NCBI GenBank assembly: GCA_016271365.2
Contig: CM028136.1
Location: 471,508,001 to 471,572,000, forward strand
Length of the DNA: 64,000 bases
Reading direction: 5' to 3'
Source of the DNA: Neoceratodus forsteri
Taxonomy: Eukaryota > Chordata > Ceratodontiformes > Ceratodontidae
Program-made: the position numbers and the translations under genes
Shown here: piece after piece, positions 1 through 11,372 of the stretch
Numbering within the stretch: position 1 is the stretch's first letter
Layout: every line of letters starts with the position of its first letter
Notes under the pieces: model-generated
What the model saw: the letters and a program-made list of their open reading frames with translations, nothing else
What the model was told of the DNA's origin: nothing
The model's database searches: none

Positions 1-310
1 CTTTCCTGGCAGTCCCTCCGTCTGGCAGTTCTGAGCATCGGCTTGCGGCTGCCGACTCGCCGCTGCAGACTGGCCCCGGCGCCGACTACGGGCACTTTGT
101 TAGGGTCCTCTTCTGAGGAAAAAGTCAGAGCACAGAGGGTTAAACGCTTTGCAATGGCAAGCGTCAGCATTGCAGCAGGGGGCCGAATATTAGTACTTTA
201 AAGGCAATGATAATGATATTGAGAATGATAATGCAGGCCATATTGCCCACGATTGAGTACAGTGATTTGTGTAGAAAGACCAAGAATCCCTCTACTGGTA
301 GGTCTGTATA

Positions 311-513
311 ACCAGCTAATGGAAAACTAGCCACTTAAAAAAAAAAAACTTCTATTACACAGTTGAAATGTGCTTAGTTCTATTGAAAATCTATTTGTAA
401 AAAGTGCCAGGTGGCTAAAGCAGGGGAAATGTCCTGGCCAATCAGAGTGGGTTTGCTGGAAGCACCCGTGTTTCAATTGGCTGCACTGTCCCATACCTTC
501 CAAGGAGCTGCAG
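311..513 (+). repeat. Direct repeat copy A (pair with 784-973)
   Basis: This segment recurs in the same orientation at 784-973. Both share ccagctaat near the left edge, then an almost identical run from 'cttctattacacagttg' through 'tttgctggaagcacc' to 'ccaaggagct'. By eye the copies differ at roughly one base in ten. They could be a local segmental duplication or two copies of one dispersed repeat. The family is not recognised. Confidence 0.75.
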
Positions 514-783
514 GCGGGTGTCCTGGTCTCGGTCGGTGGCTGGCTGGGTGCCGGCCGACTGTGGGGGAGCTGAAGCAGCCCTGTTCAAGGGCAGGCAACT
601 GGAGAGAAGAAAAAAGAGCAGGTCTTAAATAGCATAGAGGTTAGGATGGGTTAGATCTGAGCAGTTTAGTAAGACAAAAGGTAGTTAGACTTTTCGGTGC
701 CAAGGCAGAGTGCTTGGATGGGGAGGGGCTAGCACTGAGACAGAAGAGGTGTAAGCACTTTAAAACACTAGTAGAAATTACAA

Positions 784-973
784 TCCAGCTAATACAGTTG
801 AAAAACTTCTATTACACAGTTGAAATGTGCTTAGTTCTATCAAAAATCTATTTGTAAAAAGTGCCAGATGGCTGAAGCAGGGGAAAAGTCCTGGCCAGTC
901 AGAGCGGGTTTGCTGGAAGCACCTGTGTTCCAATTGGCTGCGCTGTCCCATCTCATACCGTCCAAGGAGCTAT
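784..973 (+). repeat. Direct repeat copy B (pair with 311-513)
   Basis: Second copy of the 311-513 repeat, about 470 bp downstream. It has a small insertion ('tctcat') before the shared 'ccaaggagct' end. The intervening DNA (514-783) is not duplicated. Confidence 0.75.
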
Positions 974-1254
974 ACAGGATACAAATTGATTAGGGTGTAA
1001 CCCCCATTTACAACAATGTCCATAGTAGTACTGTGGAAAAGCTGGTTGCATAATAATAAAGCTGTATAAACCTTCAGGTTTTAGTCCCACTCCACAGTCA
1101 TTGTGCATCATAAGGCATTGTGGAGGTTAAGGGGGGTCCCTAGCACAGGATAGGAAAAGAAAGGGGGATAATGGTTCTACAAGAACCCAAGTGGCTCCTG
1201 AGTCCAAATTCCCAACATAGAAGGAGTATGTAGAGGATCTAGGGCCTAGAGGGC

Positions 1255-2522
1255 CACTCAAACCAGGGGAGTTTATTTATAACTTCCCTACCCTCCTTCC
1301 CAGCTCCAACCGGTTGTCCTACCTGTGGCAAGACTGTAAGAATTTAACAATGCAATGGCACCTAATCCCTTCAGGTTATTAAGGCACTGGTTCTTCGAAA
1401 GGGCTCAAGTCTTTGTTGTAAATTCTGAGCTATTTTCTGACTGTTGTTTGATGTTCTTGCTGCTTTCATCGGGGTTTGCCATCTCGGGGTCTGAGGCTTT
1501 CTTGCTGCTGGTGCAGTCTGCTTGTCAGGAAAAGTGATGCCTTGGGTTATATGATCTTCCTTCGCCTCTTGTGCATTGGCATATTCTTTTTTTACTCCAT
1601 CAGGCAGGTGTACAATAAGTCTAGCAGGGTATGGAGTAGTAAATTTAATGCCCTTCACTTTGAGAGTGAGGAGGAGGAGTGGAAGATATGCCAGCATAAT
1701 CAAAGGGTTTTAGGTGCAAAGTCATGATCAATATAGAATCTCTGCTGTCCATAAACTACCTTCTGTTTGCACCACGCCATGGTTATAATGTGCTCCTTGA
1801 TGTCATAAGAGTGAAAGCGGGTGATGATAGATCTAGGTTCCACATTCAGCGATGTGGGTTTTGGAGCAAGTGCTCGATGGACTCGTTTAAACTGCATTTC
1901 AAAGTCAGAAGGGAGCTCCAGGGCTGTTTTTTAAAATCATAGCCAGAAAATCCTTGATGTCGTTTGCCGTTCTCCTCAGAGCCTTCAGGAATACAATATT
2001 TTCTAATGTTTTTTGTGTGGGCGTGGTTCTCCACATCCTCCTGCCTCTCCTTGATCATCTCCTGCTAGACTTTGAGCTGCTGTATCAATGACTCTATGTC
2101 ATCGACACGATTCTCCATGGCGGTTATCTGGTGCTCAGAATCATCAGCTCTCTGCTCGAGTTGCATTATATCTTTCTGTATTTCTCCATAAAGTTGTTTG
2201 ATTTCAGCATGAAATGAGCAAAGCTCATTATAGATTGTGTCAAGTTAGATTTTTTTATTCCGTTTTTTCAGTGGGCGGCCTGCTGTTTTAGGTGGTTTGG
2301 AGGCCTGTGGGTCTGTGGTCTCAGAATCAGGCTCAGGATCAGAATGCTCCATAAGTGAATCTTTAGCCATTTTGGGCGTATTTTTTGCAGATGTCAATTC
2401 AGGATGTTTGTTCCCTCTCGGCATCACCAATCTTTGAGCATGAAATAAGAGTTATTCATACGAGAGGGCTGCTTATTTCCCCCGGTGTCGGCTGAGCATT
2501 AGAGCTATGCTGCCATTCTCTT
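1255..2522 (-). pseudogene. L1-type LINE ORF1 remnant (Transposase_22-like RNA-binding protein)
   Basis: Read on the minus strand, pieces in several frames follow the L1 ORF1p order. They are a charged N-terminus (2430-2245, starting MVMPRGNKHPE), a coiled coil (about 2240-2060), an RRM-like part containing IPEGSEENGK, the stretch RAHRALAPKP (about 1880), and a C-terminal part with GIKFTTPYPARL (about 1650). L1 ORF1p is a trimeric nucleic-acid chaperone that coats L1 RNA. This copy is dead: at least four frameshifts or stops break it. No ORF2 follows on its 3' side, so the copy is truncated or interrupted. The 5' edge near 2522 abuts the plus-strand L2 fragment. A closely similar, better preserved ORF1 lies at 30300-31204. 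Confidence 0.8.
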
Positions 2523-3355
2523 AGAGACCAGAACTGGAAGACCATGGGTGTTATCCTTGATGATGGACTGACACTTGAGGCTTGTCCATCTTCAGGAGTG
2601 GCTTTTACTGCCTTAGGAATGTCACTTGGATCAAAGCCTTAATTCTGGCTGATGACCTGCCCTCACTAGTACATGTCTCTGTATTGTCTAGACTCAACTA
2701 CTGAAATGCTCTTTACCTAGGGGTCAATATAGGGGTTCTCCATCACCTGCAGCTAGTGTAGAACACAGTGGCCAGGTTGCTGATTAGCCTTCCAAGGATT
2801 TGTCATGTGACCCTGGTCCTGCTTGACCTGCACTGGTTGTCGGCAAGATGAAGAATCATCTTCAAGGTAGGCTTACTCATCCATAATGCCCTATATGGAT
2901 CAGTCCCTGGCTATCTGAGTGACTTTCTGACTGCTGTTCATTATGTGAGTTCTCTTTGCTCCTCCACTGAAGACCTCCTGGCAGTTCCCAGGGTCCAGCT
3001 GAAGACCTCTGGAGATCTATCATTCGAGGGGGTGGGCATGGCCCTGTGGAACTCACTTCCAAAATCTCTGAGGGAGGCCCCGTTAGTGGAGGTGTTTAAC
3101 TGGGGTCTGAAGGGGCACCTTTTTAGAGAGGTCTTTTCAAACTGCCTATGAAGTCCACAACTAGTAGACTGCTGAACTGTTTATTTTAAATGAGAACTTT
3201 ACCTATGTAACGTTGTTTGTTCATTGTTTTGTTGTTGTCGATATATGTTTTGTATTTCATTTATTTTATTTATTCAAACTCTTGCCTGACTGTACAGCAC
3301 CCAGAGCTTCAGGGATGATGCACTGCATATATTTTACTTACTTACTTACTCTCAA
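2523..3355 (+). pseudogene. L2-group LINE, 3' end of reverse transcriptase ORF and 3' tail
   Basis: The plus strand encodes the C-terminal part of an L2-type reverse-transcriptase ORF. It starts at MGVILDDGLTLEA, runs through LHWLSARWRIIFKVGLL and GYLSDFL, and ends with GMALWNSLPKSLREAPL and LKGHLFREVFSNCL (stop at 3149-3151). The first half has stops and frameshifts; 2945-3151 is open. The 3' end carries (acttactt)n at about 3335-3352, a short tandem tail typical of L2/CR1 elements. Endonuclease and RT active-site segments are missing, as expected for a 5'-truncated insertion. The same C-terminal pattern is seen at 47413-48104 on the minus strand. Confidence 0.8.
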
Positions 3356-5266
3356 GTTGTACACTGCTGAAAGTATTACATTTCCACTTGAGTTTTTGTA
3401 CCACATTATATAATGCTGGGGTGGGTCTCAGCATATGAGCCCTATCACGTTCTTGGATTTTAATCTCTAGCTTCCTAACCTCTCCCCCTTCAAATTTCCT
3501 CTTGAAGGAGGTGTAGGAGATTGTCTGTCTTCTAAAATAGGCCTTTATTGCATCTCAGCAGTTCCAATGAGTGGTGACCCCTTTAGCATTTAGGAATAAG
3601 CAAGTCTGTTATAGCTTATGCCTCATTGTTCAACAAGGCAGGGTCCAGCCACCATGGTCTCACAGGTGGAGGCTCAGATCCCAGTACTAGATGCATTGTA
3701 AGGGGTGGGAGTGGTTGGAAATTAAAATAGGCACATACTCCACCTTATGTACCTGCACAGCCAATGATGAGGAAACCAGAAGCCCATCCAAATGGGCATA
3801 GGAGTTGTGGGAGTATGAGAAGAAACTATACTCTCTCTCTCCCGGAGGGATTATAGTGTCTCCACATGTCTATGAGTTAGTAGGATGTTTCAAGCTCTCT
3901 TAGAGCTTTTGCAGTATGGGAAACTGGAACCAGTATTGTGTTGGATCTACCCATGATAGTGTCACTGACATAACTGCAGTCACCACCCAGGACACATGGT
4001 CCCTGGACCTGTGCCATAGCTACCAAAAAACCATTGATAGAAGCCAGGGTCTTCAACATTTAGGCCATATATTAAGCATACTGAAATACTCTCACCAGAG
4101 TGGAGCTCCAAATGTGGTAGTGCATACTCCCCTCCCCCCCCGTAAGTATAACTGCAGACCAGATGTCCCTCAAAACCTCTAGGGATCCATATTGCAGCTC
4201 CTCTAGCCTAGAGTAGCAGCAAGAGGACACTCAGGTAACACCCCAGTTGCCACTGGACCTTTCAAGCTCCCTTAATATGTTGTTTTTTTGTTTGTTTTTT
4301 GAATAAGCACAGCTGTAGATATTAACTTTTTAAGTCTTCCCTGCCCCTTCTTGTGCTTAATAACATTTTTCAGCCCATTTATGTTCCAGGTAGTGATGCT
4401 GAGTTCCTTAGTCATATTGGAGGTATTTCCACCAGTGGTCTGATAGCCTCTGCAGTCTCTTCCATTGGAACTGACATATGGATGGGTGTAGGTACTCAGG
4501 ATAACATCAACAGGCAGGCAACCACTTTAGTGCATAAAAAATGCCTGATGACATTTATCATTTTATTTTTTCTTATAAAATCAGAGTAAATATATACAGA
4601 AATCAAAAATATATATAAAGAAAATAAAGGTTAGTTCATATAACTCAAAAAGGCCACTGTTTTGCTTCAGCAGTGCCAAGGCTTTTCCCAGCCTAGCCTG
4701 AAATCGACCAGTGTGGAGACATACACTCTCAGAAGGTCTTCCACCTTCCTCAATCAGTAGCCTACTGACTCCCTATCTAATTCTCTACCCCGATGGAGGG
4801 CTTAAATACTTTTTCCGGGTGACATCACAGTCATGTGATGTCTATATTTTTTTCAATTAGTATATCCCAGGCTCACAACCTGCACCTATACAAACAAGTT
4901 CTAGCCAGAGCCGATAGGGCTGTAAAAAGCTACCAAATGACAAGTCATTTTCTTGTTGGTGCCATATAGTGCTGTTTAGTCACAATCATCACAGTGCTCT
5001 CAGATCCAAATAACTATTTTCCTGTAACAAGCCTTTATTTTTCCCTGTATTTTCTCTGTAGAGGCAGCATCAAATCCCTGTATAAATCCCTGTAGAGTTT
5101 TCCATAAGCCATTAGTTTATTTGTGACTTTGTTGTTTATTGAAATGTAATATGTTGCAGCCTTTTATCAGGAAAAGGGCTCTGATTTGCTGTTAGGTATT
5201 AACATTATATGTCAAGATGGTCTGTGAATGATTTGGATTTATATGGAATCCATAAGGCATAACGGG
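3356..5266. other. Unassigned stretch, no recognisable gene
   Basis: Short ORFs exist (for example 3916-4182 and 4353-4589) but none has a recognisable motif, and they are of a length expected by chance. The DNA may hold decayed repeats. I see no terminal repeats, splice structure or RNA gene. Confidence 0.4.
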
Positions 5267-5429
5267 GGAATTTATTTATTCGGTTGAATTTTGTTGACTG
5301 GGTAGGCTCACTAAGACTAGAAGTCCCTTTTTCAGTGGAATGGCATAAATCCTTACTTGAACCAGATTAAACTGTTTGTGGTATTTTTAGTGAATGGCAG
5401 AAATCTGGCCAGGACACCATGGAAATTCC
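5267..5429 (-). mobile_element. V-SINE, tail-side half (interrupted; other half at 34491-35200)
   Basis: Read on the minus strand this is the 3' half of the V-SINE seen intact at 43594-44016 and 62838-63272. On the plus strand it runs from an AT-rich tail (tttatttatt, about 5270) through ttgttgactgggta to 'ttgaaccagatta', 'ggtatttttagtgaatg', 'ctggccaggacacca' and 'ggaaattcc' at 5421-5429. There the match stops abruptly and LINE sequence begins. The SINE resumes 29 kb downstream at 34491 with 'aaattcccctactctt'. SINEs are transcribed by RNA polymerase III and moved by a partner LINE. Confidence 0.9.
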
Positions 5430-5475
5430 TGATGTCTGTGGTAGGGTCCCCCTTACATCCTGGCACTCTGCCAAG

Positions 5476-7728
5476 ATGGCTGTCCCTGGAGGAGCTGTGG
5501 AGGACATGGAGGTGTTGGAGGCAGAGGAGTTGGTCTCCTCCCCTGTCTCTGGATTACCAGAGACCTCATTGGTTGTTTCAAATGTGTTTATTCTTAAATC
5601 TGAGCTACAATCTTCTGCCAGTTAGACCATTTCCTCCGGAGATTTCGGTGGATCAAAGTAAGCAGCTTTCTACAACAGTTTCTTCTACTGGTGCTACTAC
5701 TCCTGTACAGCTTGCATCTCCTATGGAGCTTGCTACATCACCTATGCCTGTTATAAATTTAAAGGTAGATGCATTGCTTCAACTTGAGGAACAACGTTAT
5801 CTTCAGAGAAGACAAGAACTTTTGGCTCTAAAACACTCTACAGCTACGGTACCTATTGCTCCCTGTCCTGACTCACTGCTAAAGACTGCAACATCGGACA
5901 CCCCAGTGCAACCCCTGACATTTCTGCATTCCACTTCAGATTTCTCAACACTCCCTTCAGACCTCCCCGCTTCTGTTCTGAACAGTGCCACTGTTACACC
6001 TCCTGAGCCTCAAAGACCGATACTACATCAGGACACAATATCCTCAGGAGTTCTACCTGACAGAGACTGGTCAGTTGACTTGGCACTCACTACAGCAGGG
6101 TGGGAGAAGGATCCGGTAGTAGGAACGTGGCATTCTGGTCCTTCCCCCATTCGGATCCAAGATGCGGGCATCTCACCGGTAAGACTCAGGGAGGTCTCTC
6201 CAGACAAACAGTTTGATTTTCCGCTAACTCCCGCTTTACAGCTGACTCAAAACCTGATTTTACATTTGTCTGTTTCTGTGTCTTCCCTTGATCATGGTCC
6301 AGCTTCTGACTGTTTTCCACGACGCTCTCGATCCCAAGGCCCTGGTCTACAACCTCATCTTACAGAATGAATGGACTCCGTACTACCACCAGCTTCAAAA
6401 ACATATGCTTCATGCTTTTCTGTACCTACCCAACAGGCGAAAAGACATAATGCTATAAGATTGCAGTATCTGGGGGGAATTCCTGATGTACCTGACAGAT
6501 TTTTTGCGGGGCGTACTTTACTTAAGGAATCAATGAAATTTGCAGCATATGAGATTCATGCTTTGATACATGTGTCTAATGAATCACAATTTGATGTTAC
6601 TTTTAAGACCTTGAAGGGTTTGGAAAAATTCTGGTCTCAGTTTCATTTGTTAAAGAATTCACCTTTATGGTCACCTTTTAGCGTTATCCCTTTAACTAAA
6701 CCTGCACAGAAAAATATCACCATTTTGTTTCAAAATGAAGTTGTGAGCTTAAATGATATCACGGTTTGGTTAAAACAAAGGTGTACTGTGCTTTCAGATC
6801 CTGAGTCAATCTTTGATACAGAGAATCTGTGGACAGGGGGGTGGAAGGTTAGGGTTATGCTTAGAACCACTGATAATGGCATTCAGCATTTGCCCAATAG
6901 TTTTCTGTTGGGCAAAGATAGGGGTGTACTGTTTTACCAAGGGCAACCGAAGGCGTGTTACAAGTTTGGCTCTCCAAACCACTTAAGTAGTATTTGTGAT
7001 ACTATAAAATGCACTGTCTGTGGGAGCCTTGGACATGCAGGCTCACAATGTGTTGAAGAACCTCGTTGTGTTTTCGTGTGAGGACTTGGGCCATACTTTT
7101 CAGCAGTGCACCTGGGCAGCTCATGATACTCCAACCTTAGCTGATGGGGAAGAACAGAGGCTTATTATCACAGTGGCCCAACATACAAAAATCAATGGTC
7201 CATCCCCTTCCTTTCATGTTACTAGGCCCACTTCTTCTGCCTCTATTAGAACACGAGGTCTTACTCTGACTGAGACTATTGCCTCTGGTGGTGAGAGGTC
7301 CACCGCAGTTGTCTCAAACCCTGCTCAGTCTCCGCTACCTACAGATCTTCTTCCTTCTTCCCCTGTTTTACCTAGCTGTTCAATCTCAGACGGCACTTCT
7401 GTGGTGCCCTTCCCCACAGAACCATTGGGAACAATTGACCCCCGACTCTTTCATTACACCTTCCAGAATTACCAGGGGTTCTAAGAGATTTGTTTCCCCT
7501 TCTTCCAAATCTCAGAAGACAGAAATAGTCCCCTTAACAAATAAATTTGAATTATTACAAAATACCTCTGATAACACTGATTTGGATTCTTCCTCTGCCT
7601 TCTCTTTTCACCCTGAACTTACAACTAATACCGAAGTTCCTATTGATAATATGGGGTCTCAAAAGCGAAAAGCAAAAGCTAAAACAAAACATAAAGACAG
7701 TACCCCGAGAAAGGGTAGGCCTAAGTGA
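5476..7728 (+). pseudogene. LINE copy 1 ORF1: zinc-knuckle nucleic-acid-binding protein
   Basis: The likely start is the ATG at 5476 (MAVPGGAVEDMEV), because an in-frame ATG at 5357 lies inside the flanking SINE. The frame shifts near 5620, has an in-frame stop at 6368-6370, and shifts again near 7050 and 7450. The order is a Ser/Thr/Pro-rich N-terminus, a short charged helix (LLQLEEQRYLQRRQELL), then a conserved globular part (about 6440-6950, YLGGIPDVPDRFFAGRTLL ... GGWKVRVML). CCHC knuckles follow at 6955-7110: the first has lost a Cys (CYKFGSPNHLSSIC), the second is intact (CTVCGSLGHAGSQC) and a third is CVFVCEDLGHTFQQC. A basic tail ends in RKGRPK. Such ORF1 proteins bind the LINE RNA. 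Copy 2 (11373-12594 plus 23237-24180) shows the same layout. Confidence 0.85.
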
Positions 7729-7739
7729 TTTTTTTTAAT

Positions 7740-10700
7740 GTTCCTGTCTAACTTTCTTATTTCTTTTGTACCATTATGTCTCCCTCATTTGCAATACATA
7801 CTGTTAATGTGAACAGAATCAAAAACAACCTAAGAGGGACTCAGTTTTTTCATTTTTGTCCTGTCTTACAGCAGGTATTATATTGTTACAAGATGTCAGG
7901 TTTCATTCCCTACCTGAAATTTCTAGGGCCAAACAAGCTTGGTATTCAGGACCTTCCAACTGGTCCTTTGGACAAGAGACATGCTCTGGAGAAGGCATCC
8001 TGTTTAATCTTCCTAATGTTTCTATTGTTAAAATTTTAGATTTATGCCCTGGTAGGTTGTTACTGATAGATATTAGAATATGTTCTGTCCCCTTCCAGAT
8101 TGTTAATATTTATGCCCCGCAAACTAAGTTCATCAGAATTGAATTGTTGAAAACTGTGTGACCTTATCTTTATACTTCTATGCACATTATTTTTGGTGAT
8201 GATTTTAATTGCGGTTTATCCACCAAGGACAGATCCACTGCCTCAAAGACCACCAAATTGTTCTGTGATTCCAACTTTCTTCATCATCCCTTGCTCCCTG
8301 CAAAACTTAGGGATGCTTATTTGACCTTGACCCGGACACATACTCTCACTTTTCATAAAGGCCCTTTAGCTACCCGAATAGATTTTGTTTTTGTCTCCCC
8401 ATATTTACAACTTTCTGCAACCAAAGTACAGGTAACTGAATTCACGGATCATAATTTGTTTACCATCCTTTTTGGTCCTGAGCATGCAAAAGTCTTTGGC
8501 CCTGGCACTTGGAAATGTAATACTTCATTTCTAACTAGCCCTTTGTTATTGGCACACCTTAAGGTTTTGTTACAGAACAGAAAATCATTTTTTTTTCTGT
8601 ATGAGGATCTTTGATGGTGGTGGCTAGACACAAAAAAGGACTTGACACAGTTATTTAAATCTTTTAGTAAACTACATCATGGAGATTGCTACTTTCAGTA
8701 CCATAAAACACGGCGTCAGTTACATAAACTCCTTACCTTTTCTTACACCACGGGCCAGGATTTTTCTACACAAATTAGTATTCTTAAAAAAGAATTAATG
8801 GACTGCCATTCGACTAAATATCTTTCTATGCAACAACACCAATGTTTGGCATGACAGGCACTTATGACGTGATATGTCCATTTGCTAATTATTCTAAATG
8901 GACTAATGGTAAACTCATTGAAGTTCTTCATACGGAAGATGGGCTAGAAACTGTAGATTCTTTACAAATTCAGAATTATGTGACTCTCTATACACGTAAC
9001 TTATTTAGTCCATTGGCCACACATTCGGATGATATCTTGCACTATCTTGACCCTATTGAAATCCCTGATGTTCCACAATCAGTGATATACATGCTTGATC
9101 ATGACAAACAGGCACAGGAAGTCATAGACATTATTAAATCCTTATGTTCTGGAGTGACTCCGGGTCCGGATGGCTTCCTGAATGAGCTTTATAAGTTAAT
9201 TAACGAATTAAGTGAAGAATTGGCTGCAGTGTATAATTCTCTTTTACAAGCAGACACCCTTCCCTTGGATTTTAATATGGGCAGTCTTTTTTTTTCATTT
9301 ATAAGAAAGGAGACAAAAAATTACTCAATAATTGGAGGCCTCTTAGTTTGTTAAATACAGATTTTAAAATCTTGACCAAGATTCTTTCCCTTCGTCTTGC
9401 CAGATTAGCTCCTTTTGTCATTTCCACAGCTCAATCTAGTAATGTTCCAGGGAGAAACATACATGGCCACATTCTTTTATTATGGGAACTAGTGGAACAT
9501 GGCAATTCAGACAAATTGACAGGCCGCTTATGCTCTCTAGATCAAAAATGGGCATTTGATTCAGTTAATCATGACATCTTATGGTACACTTTAAGACATT
9601 ATAGAATTCCTGAACTCTCTCTTGGTTTCAATTATTGTATCGTACTGCCACCACCTTTCCTATAGTTAATGGTTGGAAGGGTCCTTTCTTTCACTAAAGA
9701 GAGGTGTACGACAAGGATGCTTACTTAGTCCTGTTTTATATATTTTTCTAGACCCTTTACTTCATACTATATACACAGCACACCATATCCAGTTTCTATC
9801 ACCTACACCACTGTCAGTTTTGGTTTATGCAGATGATATGAGTTTAATAGTAGCAGATGTTTCTTCTGCTCTCACAGCTATTCAATACTGTACACACTTT
9901 GGGAGGGTTTCAGGGCCAACTCTGAACCTTGATAAATGTGTTGGTCGTAGACTAGGACATGGGACATTGAATGAGACCGTAGATTTCAATATTGCACTTT
10001 GTGACTCTCCTATTAAAGTTTTGGGAATTTTATATGGGGATAGTCCTATGGATGTTTTAAATTGGAGTTCTAAGATAAATCTTGCTCAGGCCAAGATTTC
10101 TCTTTGGTACGCTTGGAAACTGAATAAGAAGAAAAGGGTCTATTTAATTAAAATGCAATTGCTTCCTATTTTCTTATTTTTGGCCTATGTTTTCCTTCCC
10201 CCTCAAAGTTTAGAAACTAAGCTACTGAGTATATTTTTTCAGGCCCTATGGGGCAGCTGTTTGAACCCCATTAAGCACTGTATAACTTGTCTACCTTTGA
10301 AAGATGGCGGTCTCAATATGATACACCCATTATTTTTTTACTATAGTATATTTTTTATGACTAATCTTAAACACCTTTTGATTAATTGCGATGTAGGATT
10401 GGAATCTTGTTTCTTTGACTCATGTAAGCCCTGGTTCCCTCTTTGGGAATCTAACAATTTGAAAATAATTAAACAAATACCCTCTATTCCCTCATATATT
10501 AGAGACACATTTTATCACCTGAAACAATGGAAGATCACTAGCCACATGATGATCTCTCTTAATAGAAAAGCTTTATATAAATATTTGTTAGATACTGCCT
10601 GTTCAGATTTATTAATATTTCCCAAGTGTCCACCTCAACATCTCACTAATTTATACACTCTGTTATGGAACTCCCGAATCCCACAGAAGATGTGGGATTT

Positions 10701-11014
10701 ACACTGGCTCAGTTGTCATGAACAAATTAATATAAAAGCAAATCATAAGCATAAGCAACTGACTGAAAGGCAGTGTTCTAGACCATTATGTGTACAACAG
10801 GATGAAACAATACCACACCTTTTTTTTTCTTCTTTGTTCTTCTATCACAGGCTTTTGGCCCCTTCTAGCACATAGGTGGCAAGAACCTTTGTTTAACTAT
10901 GTTACTTGTGAGATACTGCTATATGGTACATTTCCAACATGTTGGAAGAAATGGAATGTAGACACTTTAAATTTGTTATTTTCTGTCATAAAATTGCATA
11001 TTTGGAATGCTTGA
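7740..11014 (+). pseudogene. LINE copy 1 ORF2: endonuclease-reverse transcriptase
   Basis: Pieces in several frames give the full ORF2 order. The AP-type endonuclease spans 7776-8470 (TVNVNRIKNN, ILLQDVRF with D where Glu is usual, IVNIYAPQTK, IIFGDDFNC, TRIDFVFVS, TEFTDHNL). The RT N-terminus is at about 9150 (SGVTPGPDGF). Motif A is LDQKWAFDSV near 9540. GVRQGCLLSP lies near 9705 and the catalytic YADD at 9825-9836. The C-terminal Cys/His motif (CSRPLC ... ETIPHLF) is near 10780-10830. The longest open stretch is 9673-10875. The enzyme nicks the target and copies LINE RNA onto it (target-primed reverse transcription). At least five frameshifts or stops inactivate this copy. The catalytic YADD and the DHN endonuclease motif survive. 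Confidence 0.9.
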
Positions 11015-11322
11015 TGTCTTTTTACTCTACAGCAAAAGGATGAGCCCCACCTTGTGGTGGTTCAGGGTATTGAAAAGAATCTAAAAGACATTTATTTTTT
11101 GGAAACAAATTGTTTGTTGCTTAGAACAAGGTTGGACTTATGGAAAAGTTTGCCATGGATTACTGATTCTGATTTTACCTGTAACATGATTTGACTGCAT
11201 TTTTTTATGTTTGAAGTTCATGTATGCTATAATCCTTCTTTCTGTTTTTTTGATTCTTTCATTATGATTTGTATGATGCAATACACTTTTGTATATTTTC
11301 TTTTTCAGTTTGTTTTACAATA

Positions 11323-11340
11323 AAAAATGCTCCTACTCTG
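11323..11340 (+). repeat. V-SINE target remnant between LINE copies 1 and 2
   Basis: The sequence after the A-run of copy 1 reads 'tgctcctactctg'. It matches the V-SINE target 'ttcccctactctt' found at the outer 3' junction (34493-34506) with a few changes. Copy 2 begins immediately after it. A retained target copy between two tandem insertions is what a repeated hit at the same site with a ~16-bp duplication would leave. Confidence 0.65.
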
Positions 11341-11372
11341 GCTGCAGAAGGCACTGTAGCACTGCAGCAGAG

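Larger units (their letters stand above)
1..1254. other. Gene-free stretch with a duplicated segment
   Basis: No coding region is supported here. The first 110 bases are GC-rich and the rest is ordinary A/T-leaning DNA. The only structure I see is the duplicated ~200-bp segment listed separately. From about 980 to 1254 nothing is recognisable. Confidence 0.5.
5430..11322 (+). mobile_element. Tx1-like LINE copy 1, full-length-sized, inserted in the V-SINE core
   Basis: A non-LTR retrotransposon of about 5.9 kb with a ~46-bp 5' leader, an ORF1 with CCHC zinc knuckles, and an ORF2 with AP-type endonuclease, reverse transcriptase and a C-terminal Cys/His motif. The 5' junction with V-SINE is at 5429/5430. 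The 3' end has 'caataaaaaa' at about 11320, directly followed by SINE-target-like 'ctcctactct' and then copy 2. The zinc-knuckle ORF1 combined with an L1-like ORF2 fits the Tx1 branch of the L1 group, which contains several site-specific families. Frameshifts and stops make this copy inactive. The clade assignment is from motifs only. Confidence 0.85.

Noticed and set aside
1355..1942. Plus-strand ORFs over the L1 ORF1 remnant
   Set aside because: They are shadows. The minus strand carries the recognisable ORF1p segments in order.
3916..4182. An 88-codon ORF and its opposite-strand partner as genes
   Set aside because: No motif or domain, no repeat relation, and a length expected by chance in six frames.
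5357..5475. ATG at 5357 as the start of the LINE ORF1
   Set aside because: Bases 5357-5429 align with the V-SINE, so that ATG is in the flanking target. The family start is better placed at 5476, matching the short leader of copy 2.
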